Below are positions 55,533 to 63,641 of a DNA stretch of 64,000 bases, one piece after another; positions within the stretch are counted from its first letter, which is position 1; each line of letters starts with the position of its first letter. This DNA comes from Cohnella fermenti. Lineage in GTDB: Bacteria; Bacillota; Bacilli; Paenibacillales; Paenibacillaceae. Both the position numbers and the translations under genes were made by a program. The notes beneath the pieces were generated by a model. That model did no database searches, was not told the DNA's origin, and saw nothing but the letters and a program-made list of their open reading frames with translations. The stretch is from the NCBI RefSeq assembly GCF_004801405.1, contig NZ_SSOB01000016.1, positions 107,219-171,218 on the forward strand, written 5' to 3'.

Positions 55533-56030
55533 ATGAAGCCAATAAACTATTCATTTCGATTTACAAGAAAAGACTACATAAATTCAATGAATTTGTATTA
55601 TTCAATATTTAACAAACATAAGATCGCACCAAGCATATTTTCTGCATTAGTAAACATTATATTTGGATCTGTTATGCTATTATCTTCGATAGCTGCGGGC
55701 TGGATATTTGTATCTTTAGGAATAATTTTGATAATGCTTCTACTATACGTAAGGTATTTTAACTTGAGATATATTTATAATAACAATCAAAACTTACATA
55801 AAAAATTTGAGATAATCATTGATCAGAACGGTTTTAAATCATCTATTAATAATGCTTATTCATCTTATGAATGGTCTTTTTTTGATCAAGTAATTGAAAA
55901 GGAACAGTATTATTTTTTGATTTATCAAAAGAAAAAAGCTTTGATAATAATGAAAATGAAGGATATAAATCTACAAAATGACTTCGCAACAATTCTTGAG
56001 TTAAGTGGGATAAAAAGGAATCTTAAGTAA
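55533..56030 (+). CDS. YcxB-like membrane protein
   Basis: A 165-residue protein with two hydrophobic helices (residues 38-75) and a C-terminal soluble part (IIIDQNGFKSSINNAYSSYE then WSFFDQVIE) typical of the YcxB-like domain. Unknown function. GAGAGGATAAT precedes the ATG. The TAA stop (56028-56030) forms the TAAC left end of an island repeat remnant. Confidence 0.75.
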   Translation: MKPINYSFRFTRKDYINSMNLYYSIFNKHKIAPSIFSALVNIIFGSVMLLSSIAAGWIFVSLGIILIMLLLYVRYFNLRYIYNNNQNLHKKFEIIIDQNGFKSSINNAYSSYEWSFFDQVIEKEQYYFLIYQKKKALIIMKMKDINLQNDFATILELSGIKRNLK

Positions 56031-56063
56031 CGTCGGTGTGATGTCGTGGATACGGGAACATTA
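56028..56063 (+). repeat. attC-like element A (internally deleted)
   Basis: TAAC left end, then GTCGGTGTGATGTCGTGGATACGGGAACATTA, the right arm of the island element; the left arm and loop are missing. Confidence 0.7.
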
Positions 56064-56105
56064 GCTGAAACCTCTGAAATATTGATTTAATAATATAATG
56101 ATTGT

Positions 56106-56610
56106 GTGGTGAATAACATCTATATAATAAGATATAAGATCTTTGAAAAAGATAGCGAAGAATTAAAAACATTAGATATGGAAGAGATGTTAAGAGAATA
56201 ATGAGAAAGAGTTACAGGAGCTTCGCGGATTATCGGAAATTATTAGCATACATTTTTCACATCTATTCCAAGCATATAAATACTTACAAAAAAGCAATTA
56301 TGTTGCAATTAAATACATCGAAGATTCGAACACATGGCTAGAAATAGCTAAACACAATGATCTATTGATCATAAGTGAACTAAGTTATCCAATAACCGAA
56401 GGGATGAACATTATTGAGGCAAACAAGAATGTATTTAAAAGTGCAGAAAAGTCAGAGATTATTAATGAAATGGTATATTGGGAGCAGTTTGAGGATGAAC
56501 TAAGATTTAAAACAAATAAGTTCGTTTCTGAATTAGAAGCAGTTAATCCAATACCTCTAAAGATACCGCATTACAGCGATATTGTTGAGTTTGTAAGAGA
56601 GGGAGCTTGA
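56106..56610 (+). pseudogene. Frameshifted orphan gene
   Basis: A GTG at 56106 or 56109 opens a frame (NNIYIIRYKIFEKDSEELKT) ending at TAATGA (56199-56204); the next frame (EKELQELRGLSEIISIHFSH...) runs on at once to the stop at 56608-56610, about 135 codons. Joining them by one shift near 56200 gives a continuous acidic protein of about 167 residues. Unrecognised. The C-terminal piece alone begins at ATG 56365. Confidence 0.5.
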
Positions 56611-56639
56611 ATGTAACTCAAGAAGTCAGAGGCATCAGC

Positions 56640-56764
56640 TAACATTATATCCACGCATCGGAGCCTGCGAGATCAGGCGGACACATCCGTACCGACTAAC
56701 TGCGTCACGGCCAGCTCCCGTTGGTCGCTTAAGTCGGCGGGACGTCGTGGATACGGGAATGTTA
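56640..56764 (+). repeat. attC-like element B (complete, 125 bp)
   Basis: Outer arms TAACATT (56640-56646) and AATGTTA (56758-56764); second arms TATCCACG and CGTGGATA; unequal unpaired bases between them (A against CGGG). Inner arms CCGACTAA and TTAAGTCGG pair with one extra A on one side. This R-spacer-L-variable loop design resembles integron attC sites. Confidence 0.8.
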
Positions 56765-56820
56765 TATGAAATTACTGCAATCTTAATTGAGTAGCAAAAC
56801 AAAAAACATTAGTAAGACAA

Positions 56821-57022
56821 ATGGAAAAAATAGGAGTAATAAATATGTTTGAAGAATTTAAATTTGAACCAGGGATAGTAACTGACAATCCATTTAAATT
56901 AAGTCCAAGTGACATGACGGATATTAGATCCAATATTTAAAGAAGAGTATAGATCAGTGACAGAACTATATGAAGGGATGGAAATAGCTCTACAAAGAGT
57001 GAAATTATTATCAAATCAATAA
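56821..57022 (+). pseudogene. Frameshifted orphan gene
   Basis: ATG 56821 (or 56845, after AGGAG) encodes MFEEFKFEPGIVTDNPFKLS... to TAA 56938-56940; the +1 frame continues from about 56927 (DPIFKEEYRSVTELYEGMEI...) to TAA 57020-57022. One frameshift near 56925 would restore a protein of about 68 residues. Unrecognised. Confidence 0.45.
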
Positions 57023-57039
57023 GTCAATAAATATTGGTT

Positions 57040-57159
57040 TGGAGTTCAAGGATGGCAGAGAAGCGGAATCAGGCGGACACATCCGCACCGACTTACCGCA
57101 TCGCGGCCGTCTCCCTTTGGTCGCTTAAATCGGTGGGTCGTCGTAGATGCAGGAATGTG
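57040..57159 (+). repeat. attC-like element C (left end eroded)
   Basis: Contains GCGGACACATCCGCACCGAC, then CGCATCGCGGC, GGTCGCTTAAATCGGTGGG and CGTCGTAGATGCAGGAATGTGA, matching the middle and right arm of elements B, D and F. Confidence 0.75.
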
Positions 57160-57254
57160 ATGGAAAATCCCCGAAGGGTTCTTAAGTTCTTTTTATCAAG
57201 TACAGAATTTTGGATTATAATAATAAAGAACGAATTACAATTGAGGTGAGCCGA

Positions 57255-57542
57255 TTGAATAAAATGGATATTCAAAACACCTTACAACAACAGAAACAAT
57301 ATTTAAGAGATAGCTTTTATGTAGACCGCATAGGTTTGTTTGGTTCATTTCTTAGAGATGAACAAACTGCAGATAGTGATATTGATTTGTTGGTCGAGTT
57401 TAGTAAGCCAGTAGGATTTGAATTTATTGAGCTTAAGGAATATTTAGAGGGGGTATTTGGAAAGCTGGTTGATTTAGTTACACCTAACGCCTTAAGACCA
57501 TTTATGAAGGACAATATTATTAGTGAGGTACAGTTCCAGTGA
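57255..57542 (+). CDS. mntA: MntA-like nucleotidyltransferase antitoxin
   Basis: Minimal nucleotidyltransferase of about 95 residues with the full motif GS-x10-DxD (GSFLRDEQTADSDID). In MntA-HepT systems it AMPylates and silences the HEPN RNase toxin encoded next door. TTG 57255 after GAGGTG is preferred; ATG 57264 is possible. It overlaps the hepT start by four bases (GTGA). Confidence 0.85.
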   Translation: MNKMDIQNTLQQQKQYLRDSFYVDRIGLFGSFLRDEQTADSDIDLLVEFSKPVGFEFIELKEYLEGVFGKLVDLVTPNALRPFMKDNIISEVQFQ

Positions 57543-57886
57543 AAAATAATAAAGTACCATTGCTGGATATAATGGAATCTATAAAGAAAATAGAAGCATA
57601 CACAGAAGGAGTCGATTTCGATTCCTTTTGTTGTAATGAAATGATGTTCGATGCTGTGATAAGGAATCTAGAAATTATCGGAGAAGCTGCGAGAAACACT
57701 GATGAGGCAATCAAAAGTTAATATGCAGAAATACCGTGGAGGCAAATGATCGGGGTTCGAAACATCCTGATTCATGAGTATTTTGGAATAGATAATCAAA
57801 TTATTTGGGAAATTATCAAAAAGAATCTACCTGAAATAAAGCCAGTTATCTTGAGAGCAATTTATGAAGTCGGGGACATCACATAA
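57539..57886 (+). pseudogene. hepT: HepT-like HEPN toxin with premature stop
   Basis: The frame from GTG 57539 encodes a HEPN toxin of 115 codons, but codon 61 is TAA (57719-57721), between IKS and YAEIPWRQMIG. The catalytic RNase motif RX4HXY (RNILIHEY) lies after the stop in the same frame, which stays open to TAA 57884-57886. Unless the stop is suppressed the toxin is inactive while its antitoxin gene is intact. The final TAA is also the left end of repeat element D. Confidence 0.8.
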
Positions 57887-58044
57887 CATCAAATCCACGT
57901 ATCGGAGCCTGGCGGCTCCTCGGTCCGTACGAGGGGATTGGAAGCGAGATGGAAGCAGGTGGACTCATCCGCACCACTAACCGCATCGCGGCAGTTCTCG
58001 ATAATCGCTTAAGTTGATGGGACATCGTGGATACACGAACGTTA
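57884..58044 (+). repeat. attC-like element D (complete, 161 bp)
   Basis: Left TAACATCAAATCCACG, right CGTGGATACACGAACGTTA; middle CACTAACCGCATCGCGGC and CGCTTAAGTTGATGGGAC. Longer loop than B, with an added GGAGCC...GGCTCC hairpin after the left arm. Confidence 0.8.
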
Positions 58045-58086
58045 TCTGAAACACTCGAAATAATGTTTAAAAATGAAGGTGACTAA

Positions 58087-58473
58087 ATGGATATTAAGGA
58101 ATTAGTACCAAAACATAAAAGCGATTTTGATAGAATAAATGATTTAAAGAAGTTAAGTCTAGATCAAATAAGACCGATACTTCCAGACTTACTAGAATGG
58201 CTTCAAGATATAAACTGGCCAATTGCAATTGAGGTTGAAGAAATATTGATTGGTTTTCAGGAAGAACTAGTTCCACACCTGAAAAATATATTTAATGTGG
58301 TTGATGGACAATGGAAGTACTTTTTACTTTATGGACTAATAAAAAGATTACCTGATGAAGTGCTTGTAGAATTAAAAGAAGATTTAGAAAGAATGTTATA
58401 TTATCCAACTCGAGATGAAATTGATGAGGAACTAGATGATATTTTAAAAAAGTTACTTCAAAGAATCATGTAA
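58087..58473 (+). CDS. DUF5071-like protein
   Basis: A 128-residue acidic helical protein resembling DUF5071 (LVPKHKSDFDRINDLKKLSL, LLEWLQDINWPIA, FLLYGLIKRLP). Such small proteins often occur in immunity-gene islands; function unknown. GAAGGTGA precedes the ATG. Located between elements D and E. Confidence 0.65.
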   Translation: MDIKELVPKHKSDFDRINDLKKLSLDQIRPILPDLLEWLQDINWPIAIEVEEILIGFQEELVPHLKNIFNVVDGQWKYFLLYGLIKRLPDEVLVELKEDLERMLYYPTRDEIDEELDDILKKLLQRIM

Positions 58474-58617
58474 GCTTATCAAGTAGTTGAGTACTTCAGA
58501 TAACACCATGTCTATGTTTCGGAGCCTGACGGATCCTCGGTTCGAGCGAAGTGATGGCAGAATAGTTTATTCAGCGGACACATCTGCACCGACTAACGAT
58601 CGCGGCTGGCTCCTAGG

Positions 58618-59447
58618 GCGTGTATTCAAACTATCGGAACAGGCTATCTTTTGGTAAACTTTTCATATGAGAAGACGATACGAGATACGGGACGATCAAT
58701 GGGAACGACTGAAGGATCTTTTACCACCGGAACGAAAACCACAGGGCGGACGCCCGGCCATCGACAACCGCAAGATGCTAAATGGCATGCTTTGGGTGCT
58801 ACGTTCGGGAGCGCCGTGGCGTGACCTGCCGGAACACTACGGTTCCTGGAGCAGCGTTTACACACGATTCCGCCGTTAGGAAAAGGCGGGTCTGTTCGAT
58901 CAGATGCTAGATGTGCTTGCGGCCGAACCGGATTCTGAAAGTGTCATGATCGATGCCTCCATCGTCCGTGTTCACCAACACGGCGCGGGAGCAAAAGGGG
59001 GCAACAATTCCAAGCAGTCGGACGATCGCGCGGAGGCTTAACCTCCAAGATCCATGCGATTGTTGACGCCCTCGGTAACCCGCTGAAATACGAAGTTACC
59101 GCTGGCAATATCAACGATTGTGTGACCGGTTACGAAATCCTGAAGGAAATGGACGTCGAAGGCAAAAACGTCATGGCCGATCGTGGATACGATACCGATA
59201 AAATCATCGCACTGCTGGAAGAGAAGCAAGCGAACTCCATCATTCCAAGCCGTAAGCACCGCACCATTCAACGCGCTACCGACTGGTGGTTATTTAAAGA
59301 ACGGCACCTGGTCGAATGCTTGTTTAACAAGCTTAAGCATAACCGCCGATTAGCTACCCGCTACGATAAATTATCATGTACCTTTATCGCCTTTTTAAAG
59401 CTTGCTTCTTCCATGATCTGGATGGCTTAAGGTTTGAATACACGCCC
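58618..59447 (+). mobile_element. IS5-family insertion sequence (830 bp)
   Basis: Terminal inverted repeats GGGCGTGTATTCAAAC at 58618 and its complement ending at 59447. The flanking dinucleotide TA is duplicated (58616-58617 and 59448-59449), as compared with the intact element F (GGCTCCTGGCGGAGCC). Size, TA duplication and split transposase fit the IS427 group of IS5. Confidence 0.85.
58667..59430 (+). pseudogene. IS5-family (IS427-group) transposase, nonsense-mutated
   Basis: First segment RRRYEIRDDQWERLKDLLPP to YTRFRR, then TAG at 58877-58879 where such transposases usually have Trp (RFRRW). The same frame continues (EKAGLFDQML ... MIDASIVRVHQHG, first catalytic Asp). A -1 shift at A AAA GGG (58993-58999), which may be programmed, links to GRSRGGLTSKIHA ... 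MADRGYD (second Asp) ... LVECLFNKLKHNRR (Glu). With the internal TAG, full-length enzyme is unlikely. Confidence 0.8.
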
Positions 59448-59529
59448 TAGCGGAGCCTTAAATCGGTGAGACGTCGTGGATATAGGAACATTTTAAATGA
59501 ATGCATGTATAATAGAAGGGGAAATTATA

Positions 59530-59952
59530 TTGAAGAAGTTAAACAATAATCATTTGAACTCTCTTTTACTATATCTGCATAAGGATATTCATGAATCTGT
59601 GGATTGGACTTTTGAATCATTGCGTAATGATAAGCTTCAACAAATGATATCTTATCCTCCTGATGTTGAACTGACAAAACATGAAGTAAATAATCTAATA
59701 GAATTGTTAGATCAAAATCTTGAAATAGAAAAGACAATGAAAAAGTTGATGAGAAATATGAGTATGTATCCTTTATTTAATTTATTCAATTTTATAGATG
59801 GAACTACCGATATACCAGATTCAAATTATGAGAGGATCGAATTAGTAGAGTGTAGTCATGAAGAAGCGGAAAAACTAGAGGATCGTGAAGATTTTATGCA
59901 TGACTTATTATTCGCTTCCTATTGGGAGTGGAAAGATAAAGGTAAACGATAA
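59530..59952 (+). CDS. Orphan acidic protein
   Basis: A 140-residue acidic, helical protein from TTG 59530 (GAAGGGG eight bases upstream); an in-frame ATG at 59497 would add 11 residues. Not recognised. Ends WEWKDKGKR. It sits between elements E and F; TATAAT at 59508-59513 may be a -10 box. Confidence 0.6.
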   Translation: MKKLNNNHLNSLLLYLHKDIHESVDWTFESLRNDKLQQMISYPPDVELTKHEVNNLIELLDQNLEIEKTMKKLMRNMSMYPLFNLFNFIDGTTDIPDSNYERIELVECSHEEAEKLEDREDFMHDLLFASYWEWKDKGKR

Positions 59953-59991
59953 TGGATTTGAGAATGGCTCAGGCGGGGCATCCACTTCAGA

Positions 59992-60155
59992 TAAGATCAT
60001 ATCCATGTTTCGGGGCTTTTCGCCCCCCTCGATCCGGGAGAAGAGGAATGACAGGGAAGTGGAAACAGACGGACACATCTGCACCGACTAACGCATCGCG
60101 GCTGGCTCCTGGCGGAGCCTTAAATCGGTGGGACGTCGTGGATACAGGAACGTTA
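59992..60155 (+). repeat. attC-like element F (164 bp)
   Basis: Left TAAGATCATATCCATG, right CGTGGATACAGGAACGTTA; inner hairpin GGCTCC-TGGC-GGAGCC and arms CCGACTAA / TTAAATCGG. Best copy for reconstructing the IS target site in E. Confidence 0.8.
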
Positions 60156-60189
60156 TATAATCGCGCAAGGAGTTAGAAAAGGGGAAACG

Positions 60190-60828
60190 ATGAAAAACAT
60201 AGTGCACGAAAATAGATTTATCGCTGAAAGAAAAGAAGAATTTTATTTTTATCAAGAACAAAATAAAACAGATGATAGAGATGAAAGCCATTCACCATCA
60301 GGAAGATACAAGTTGGTTATTGAATATTTCGAGTATGAAGTCGGAATAAGGCATTATGGATATTCTAAAGGGATAATAACAGATAGCAAAAATGAAATCG
60401 TCGCTGTGATTGATAGGAATTATGATTATTTTCCATACTGTTGGATTGAAAAGGATAGCAAGGAGTATCTATTATGTGGAATAGATTATCAGGGATATAC
60501 GATAGTGGAATTAAAGACAGGGCTAACGATGAGTTATGTTCCCAAAGCGGCTTACGAAGGCTTAGGTTTTTGTTGGGCTGCAATGCACCATAAAATAGAA
60601 AATGACAAGCTAGCGGTAGAAGGCTGCATTTGGGCACAGGAATATGAAATTGTAATTTATGATATAGGGAATCCATTGGAATTACCGTATAAAGAAATTA
60701 TGCGAATAAGTCCATATGAATCGTTTAATGGATGGATAAATGAAAATGAATTTGAATACAAAGATGAAGATTACCAAGTAAAACGAATTAGTGTAAGCGA
60801 CTTTAAAGATGACCATGACTACATATAA
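60190..60828 (+). CDS. Orphan protein, 212 residues
   Basis: Acidic, aromatic-rich protein without signal or membrane segment; not recognised. The composition (many Tyr, Asp and Glu; YKLVIEYFEYEVGIRHYGYS) recalls immunity-type proteins, but that is a guess. AAGGAG and GGGG lie upstream of the ATG. Its TAA stop (60826-60828) is the TAAC of element G. Confidence 0.65.
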   Translation: MKNIVHENRFIAERKEEFYFYQEQNKTDDRDESHSPSGRYKLVIEYFEYEVGIRHYGYSKGIITDSKNEIVAVIDRNYDYFPYCWIEKDSKEYLLCGIDYQGYTIVELKTGLTMSYVPKAAYEGLGFCWAAMHHKIENDKLAVEGCIWAQEYEIVIYDIGNPLELPYKEIMRISPYESFNGWINENEFEYKDEDYQVKRISVSDFKDDHDYI

Positions 60829-60860
60829 CACGATATCCGCACTTCATGTCCTGATGGTTC
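60826..60860 (+). repeat. attC-like element G (left part only)
   Basis: TAACACGATATCCGCACTTCATG matches the left arm; the right arm is missing and the next gene starts at 60870. Confidence 0.55.
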
Positions 60861-60869
60861 TACAGTGCC

Positions 60870-61256
60870 ATGTTTAACGAATGTATAGCATCATTGGGCA
60901 AAGAAATAATTATTTATAGTCAGGAAAGATCAGATCAAATATATAATGATATGCAGGAGCAATTTGAATTTACTTTTTACGGAAGAGTGAATTCGGAAGT
61001 ATATATGTTCGAAGAGTTAAACAAAAATCATCTATCCAATACTATAACCAAGAATGAAAGATGTTTTGTTCTTTGGAGCCACGGGAATGATCCTGTAATT
61101 GAAGTGAACATAAAGGAAGCACTAGAGAAGCTAGAGGATATATTGGCTGTCTCGCCAGATGTATGGCTGTTTAGAACAGGAGAATATTTAATCGAATACT
61201 TTCATGATGGAGTAATTAGAAAATTCCACAACGACACTCGAAAGAACCTTAAGTAA
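60870..61256 (+). CDS. CdiI-like immunity protein (tentative)
   Basis: A 128-residue protein starting MFNECIASLGKEIIIYSQER and containing FTFYGRVNSEVY and RCFVLWSHGNDPVIEVNIKE. The opening pattern and GR motif resemble small contact-dependent-inhibition immunity proteins found as orphans in Bacilli. No toxin gene is adjacent. The stop TAA (61254-61256) is again followed by C, with a short remnant (TCGGAGGAGTCGT) of the island element. Confidence 0.5.
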   Translation: MFNECIASLGKEIIIYSQERSDQIYNDMQEQFEFTFYGRVNSEVYMFEELNKNHLSNTITKNERCFVLWSHGNDPVIEVNIKEALEKLEDILAVSPDVWLFRTGEYLIEYFHDGVIRKFHNDTRKNLK

Positions 61257-61307
61257 CTCGGAGGAGTCGTCACCTGCATATTTTTGAACAAGAAAGGGTA
61301 GATTCTT

Positions 61308-61568
61308 TTGATTACTTTAAGATTTACTCAAGCTCTACTAAAAGACATGAAAGTTACTCCAATAGAAATCGATAAAGCAGATCCACTCTATAGTTGGCAT
61401 GTGAATAAACATAATTTGAACAATCGGAAGCATATAGTATTCGTTAATGACTTGTCACGGCTTTGTATCTTAATTGATGGAGTCCGGACTAATCAAATAA
61501 ATAGACTAAAAGAGAAGTTCCTGCAAACTCTTGAATCTTACCTAACTCATGAGGAGATTAACCTTTAG
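61308..61568 (+). CDS. DUF6933-like small protein
   Basis: An 86-residue protein with the pattern MITLRFTQALLKDMKV ... KHIVFVNDLSRLCILIDG, similar to the DUF6933 domain found alone or attached to pRiA4b-type proteins. TTG start with AAAGGG upstream. Complete but short. Function unknown. Confidence 0.5.
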   Translation: MITLRFTQALLKDMKVTPIEIDKADPLYSWHVNKHNLNNRKHIVFVNDLSRLCILIDGVRTNQINRLKEKFLQTLESYLTHEEINL

Positions 61569-61581
61569 GAGAAGCCATTAA

Positions 61582-62019
61582 ATGATTAGTCAATTTGCTA
61601 GCGATCCAAAGCTTCAAAATCTATTAAATTCTTTATTTACTAAATCGGATCAGTTCAAAGATGAAGAAATAATATCGCAAGTCGAAGGATATTTACCAAG
61701 CTACTCTTGTGATGATGCTGCAAGTGGTTATTTCTCAATTATTTCACATATTTGCTATTTTAGACCTGATCTAGATAGGAGATTAATGAAAATAGCAATA
61801 AGACCACTATATTATTATGGAATTACGGATCCTCAGCATGCAATAAGTTGGGTTAGCGGTAATGTCAAAAGAAAGAGACTGATAAAGAAAAACTATTACT
61901 ACTACACATCGAAGCAAGGTAGATTGTGGATTGATCATGAATTGAAAAATAAAGCTAATTTGATTGTTGAATTAATTGAGGAGATAAAAAAAAAGGACGA
62001 TTTTGAAATAGAAGTATAA
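61582..62019 (+). CDS. Orphan protein, 145 residues
   Basis: Begins MISQFASDPKLQNLLNSLFT; basic C-terminal half (KRKRLIKKNYYYY). Not recognised. GGAGAAG precedes the ATG and only 13 bases separate it from the previous gene, so the two may form one two-gene cassette. Confidence 0.55.
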   Translation: MISQFASDPKLQNLLNSLFTKSDQFKDEEIISQVEGYLPSYSCDDAASGYFSIISHICYFRPDLDRRLMKIAIRPLYYYGITDPQHAISWVSGNVKRKRLIKKNYYYYTSKQGRLWIDHELKNKANLIVELIEEIKKKDDFEIEV

Positions 62020-62043
62020 GTAATTCAAAAATCAGCCTCCTAT

Positions 62044-62118
62044 TAACAGAACATTCGCACTGCGGCGTTTGTTATGATATCGCGGTTGGTTCTTGTCAAA
62101 GCGTCAAGTTGGTGAAAC
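62044..62118 (+). repeat. attC-like element I (degraded)
   Basis: TAACAGAACATTCGCACTGC at the left and GATATCGCGGTTGG ... GTCAAGTTGGTGAAACC to the right keep the spacing and parts of the consensus only. Confidence 0.4.
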
Positions 62119-62136
62119 CTCCCTACAAATGAGAAG

Positions 62137-62517
62137 GTGGAAGCAATAAGTCTTCAATTAGTTTCGCTGAATATTCCGAAAGATTGGAAAGTTATTTGGA
62201 ACAATTTTACACAATCAGAACCGGAAAAGTTCTTGGATGAGGAATATATTCATTGTTGGGAGTTTCAAGAAGATATCTTTTATTTTAGAAACGAATTACG
62301 GAACAGAATATTGGATCTTGGGTGGTATCCTTCGCATAAACCTGAAGGGAAGTACAGATTAATACTAGTTAAGATAACTGACATCGAAAGTAATGGAGGA
62401 GATGAAATTAAAGAAGACTGGGCTAATCCTCTTTTTACTTATAGAACAAGGAATATACATAAACTACAAAAGAAAATAAACTGGATATTGAAAGAGGTTA
62501 GTGAAGGCAGACTGTAA
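62137..62517 (+). CDS. Orphan protein, 126 residues
   Basis: From GTG 62137: LVSLNIPKDWKVIWNNFTQ ... FYFRNELRNRILDLGWYPSH. Not recognised; soluble, acidic, immunity-like in size. The ribosome site is weak, so the start is uncertain. Confidence 0.5.
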   Translation: MEAISLQLVSLNIPKDWKVIWNNFTQSEPEKFLDEEYIHCWEFQEDIFYFRNELRNRILDLGWYPSHKPEGKYRLILVKITDIESNGGDEIKEDWANPLFTYRTRNIHKLQKKINWILKEVSEGRL

Positions 62518-62577
62518 GGTCTCCTAAGAAGTCGAACGCTTCAGTTAATACAGTTGCTTATATATGATTAACGATGA

Positions 62578-62946
62578 TTGACTGGAATTCATAAAAAGCT
62601 CAAAAGACTATTTTCTATAAATCCCTGTTTTTGTTTCTTGAATCAGCACGACGAGGAAGTAATGCCGTATGTTAAGAGCGGATTACTCACTGATGATATT
62701 CTCTGGAGATATTGGATGCTGTCCGGATTAGTCTCACAATGGCCACAGAATCTCATTGAGGAAGTCAAAGATGAATTGTTTGTGATCGCGAAACAGATGG
62801 ATGTGTATGAAGAGACTGATTTGAAGTCACTTGAAATTCTTTTAAGAATCGGAGTAAAAAATTGGATAGACGTAAACTCAATAATCTTAGCAAAGGAAGA
62901 CATAATCGGTAACAAATTATCGAATTTTACGATGAAGAAAATATAA
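62578..62946 (+). CDS. Orphan protein, up to 122 residues
   Basis: Open frame from TTG 62578, no clear ribosome site. Central sequence DILWRYWMLSGLVSQWPQNL followed by EEVKDELFVIAKQMDVY. Not recognised; may be missing its 5' end. Confidence 0.4.
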   Translation: MTGIHKKLKRLFSINPCFCFLNQHDEEVMPYVKSGLLTDDILWRYWMLSGLVSQWPQNLIEEVKDELFVIAKQMDVYEETDLKSLEILLRIGVKNWIDVNSIILAKEDIIGNKLSNFTMKKI

Positions 62947-63004
62947 TAATTTGTATAACTTGAGAATAAAATAATTAATATATTAAAATATGTAAAAAAC
63001 AATA

Positions 63005-63115
63005 ATGGATTTTATTAAAGAACATGAAGAAATATTAAGGATAAAAAATCAATATGAAACACTGGCTTATTACATGAATTCGTTAAAGGATTTAAAAGTA
63101 GAATTTGCAAGTTAA
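63005..63115 (+). CDS. Possible 36-residue peptide
   Basis: ATG 63005 to TAA 63113-63115, MDFIKEHEEILRIKNQYETL and on; charged and helical. No good ribosome site; could be the remnant of a longer gene. Precedes element J. Confidence 0.25.
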   Translation: MDFIKEHEEILRIKNQYETLAYYMNSLKDLKVEFAS

Positions 63116-63138
63116 TCGATAATAAAGTATATGTCGTA

Positions 63139-63234
63139 TAACACCGTATGCACACTTCGAAGCCTAGTAGCCCGCATCGACTAATCGCATCGCGACCTGG
63201 CCCTGGGTGGCCCTTAAGTCGGTGGGACGCTATA
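63139..63234 (+). repeat. attC-like element J (right arm deleted)
   Basis: TAACACCGTATGCACACTTCGAAGCC, CATCGACTAATCGCATCGCG, then CTTAAGTCGGTGGGACG joined directly to CTATATGAAA; the CGTGGATACGGGAACGT segment is missing. Confidence 0.65.
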
Positions 63235-63246
63235 TGAAATGATCGA

Positions 63247-63567
63247 TTGGGCCGTAAAGGAGAAATTCAAGGTTATAGATCAGATTTTGCCTTCGATGAA
63301 GATCTAGTTAATAATCCTGTATCATTAAGAGTTATTCATCCTGAATTTGAAGATATAAACGGGAATGTGATTTTAGATGACTCTAAATCAGTTCCGGCTT
63401 CAGGCACGGCAAGAATGTGGATATTATTTGAGGTCTCCAGAAGGGAAAGAGATGCAAAATCAATTAAGCTTGGAATGAAGGGCTATTTTATGGAAGGGGC
63501 CAGAAAAGTAGCCGAAGCTGAAGTGATCGAAATAAACGGACTTTATTCAAACCCAATGTATGAGTAA
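63247..63567 (+). CDS. Orphan protein, probably 5'-truncated
   Basis: A 106-residue frame from TTG 63247 without a ribosome site: RVIHPEFEDINGNVILDDSK ... ARMWILFEVSRRERDAKSIK. It reads like the C-terminal part of a beta-rich domain; not recognised. Last gene of the island. Confidence 0.4.
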   Translation: MGRKGEIQGYRSDFAFDEDLVNNPVSLRVIHPEFEDINGNVILDDSKSVPASGTARMWILFEVSRRERDAKSIKLGMKGYFMEGARKVAEAEVIEINGLYSNPMYE

Positions 63568-63641
63568 GAATTGTTTGTAATGCAAGATCAAACATACTAC
63601 AAGGAGCTTCGTCGAAGCTGTCGATGCCGCTGGTTTGCCGA

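Larger units (their letters stand above)
58501..59493 (+). repeat. attC-like element E, split by an insertion sequence
   Basis: Left part 58501-58617 (TAACACCATGTCTATGTTTCGGAGCC ... ACCGACTAACGATCGCGGC) and right part 59448-59493 (GCGGAGCCTTAAATCGGTGAGACGTCGTGGATATAGGAACATT). Without the IS it is about 161 bp, like D and F. Confidence 0.8.
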
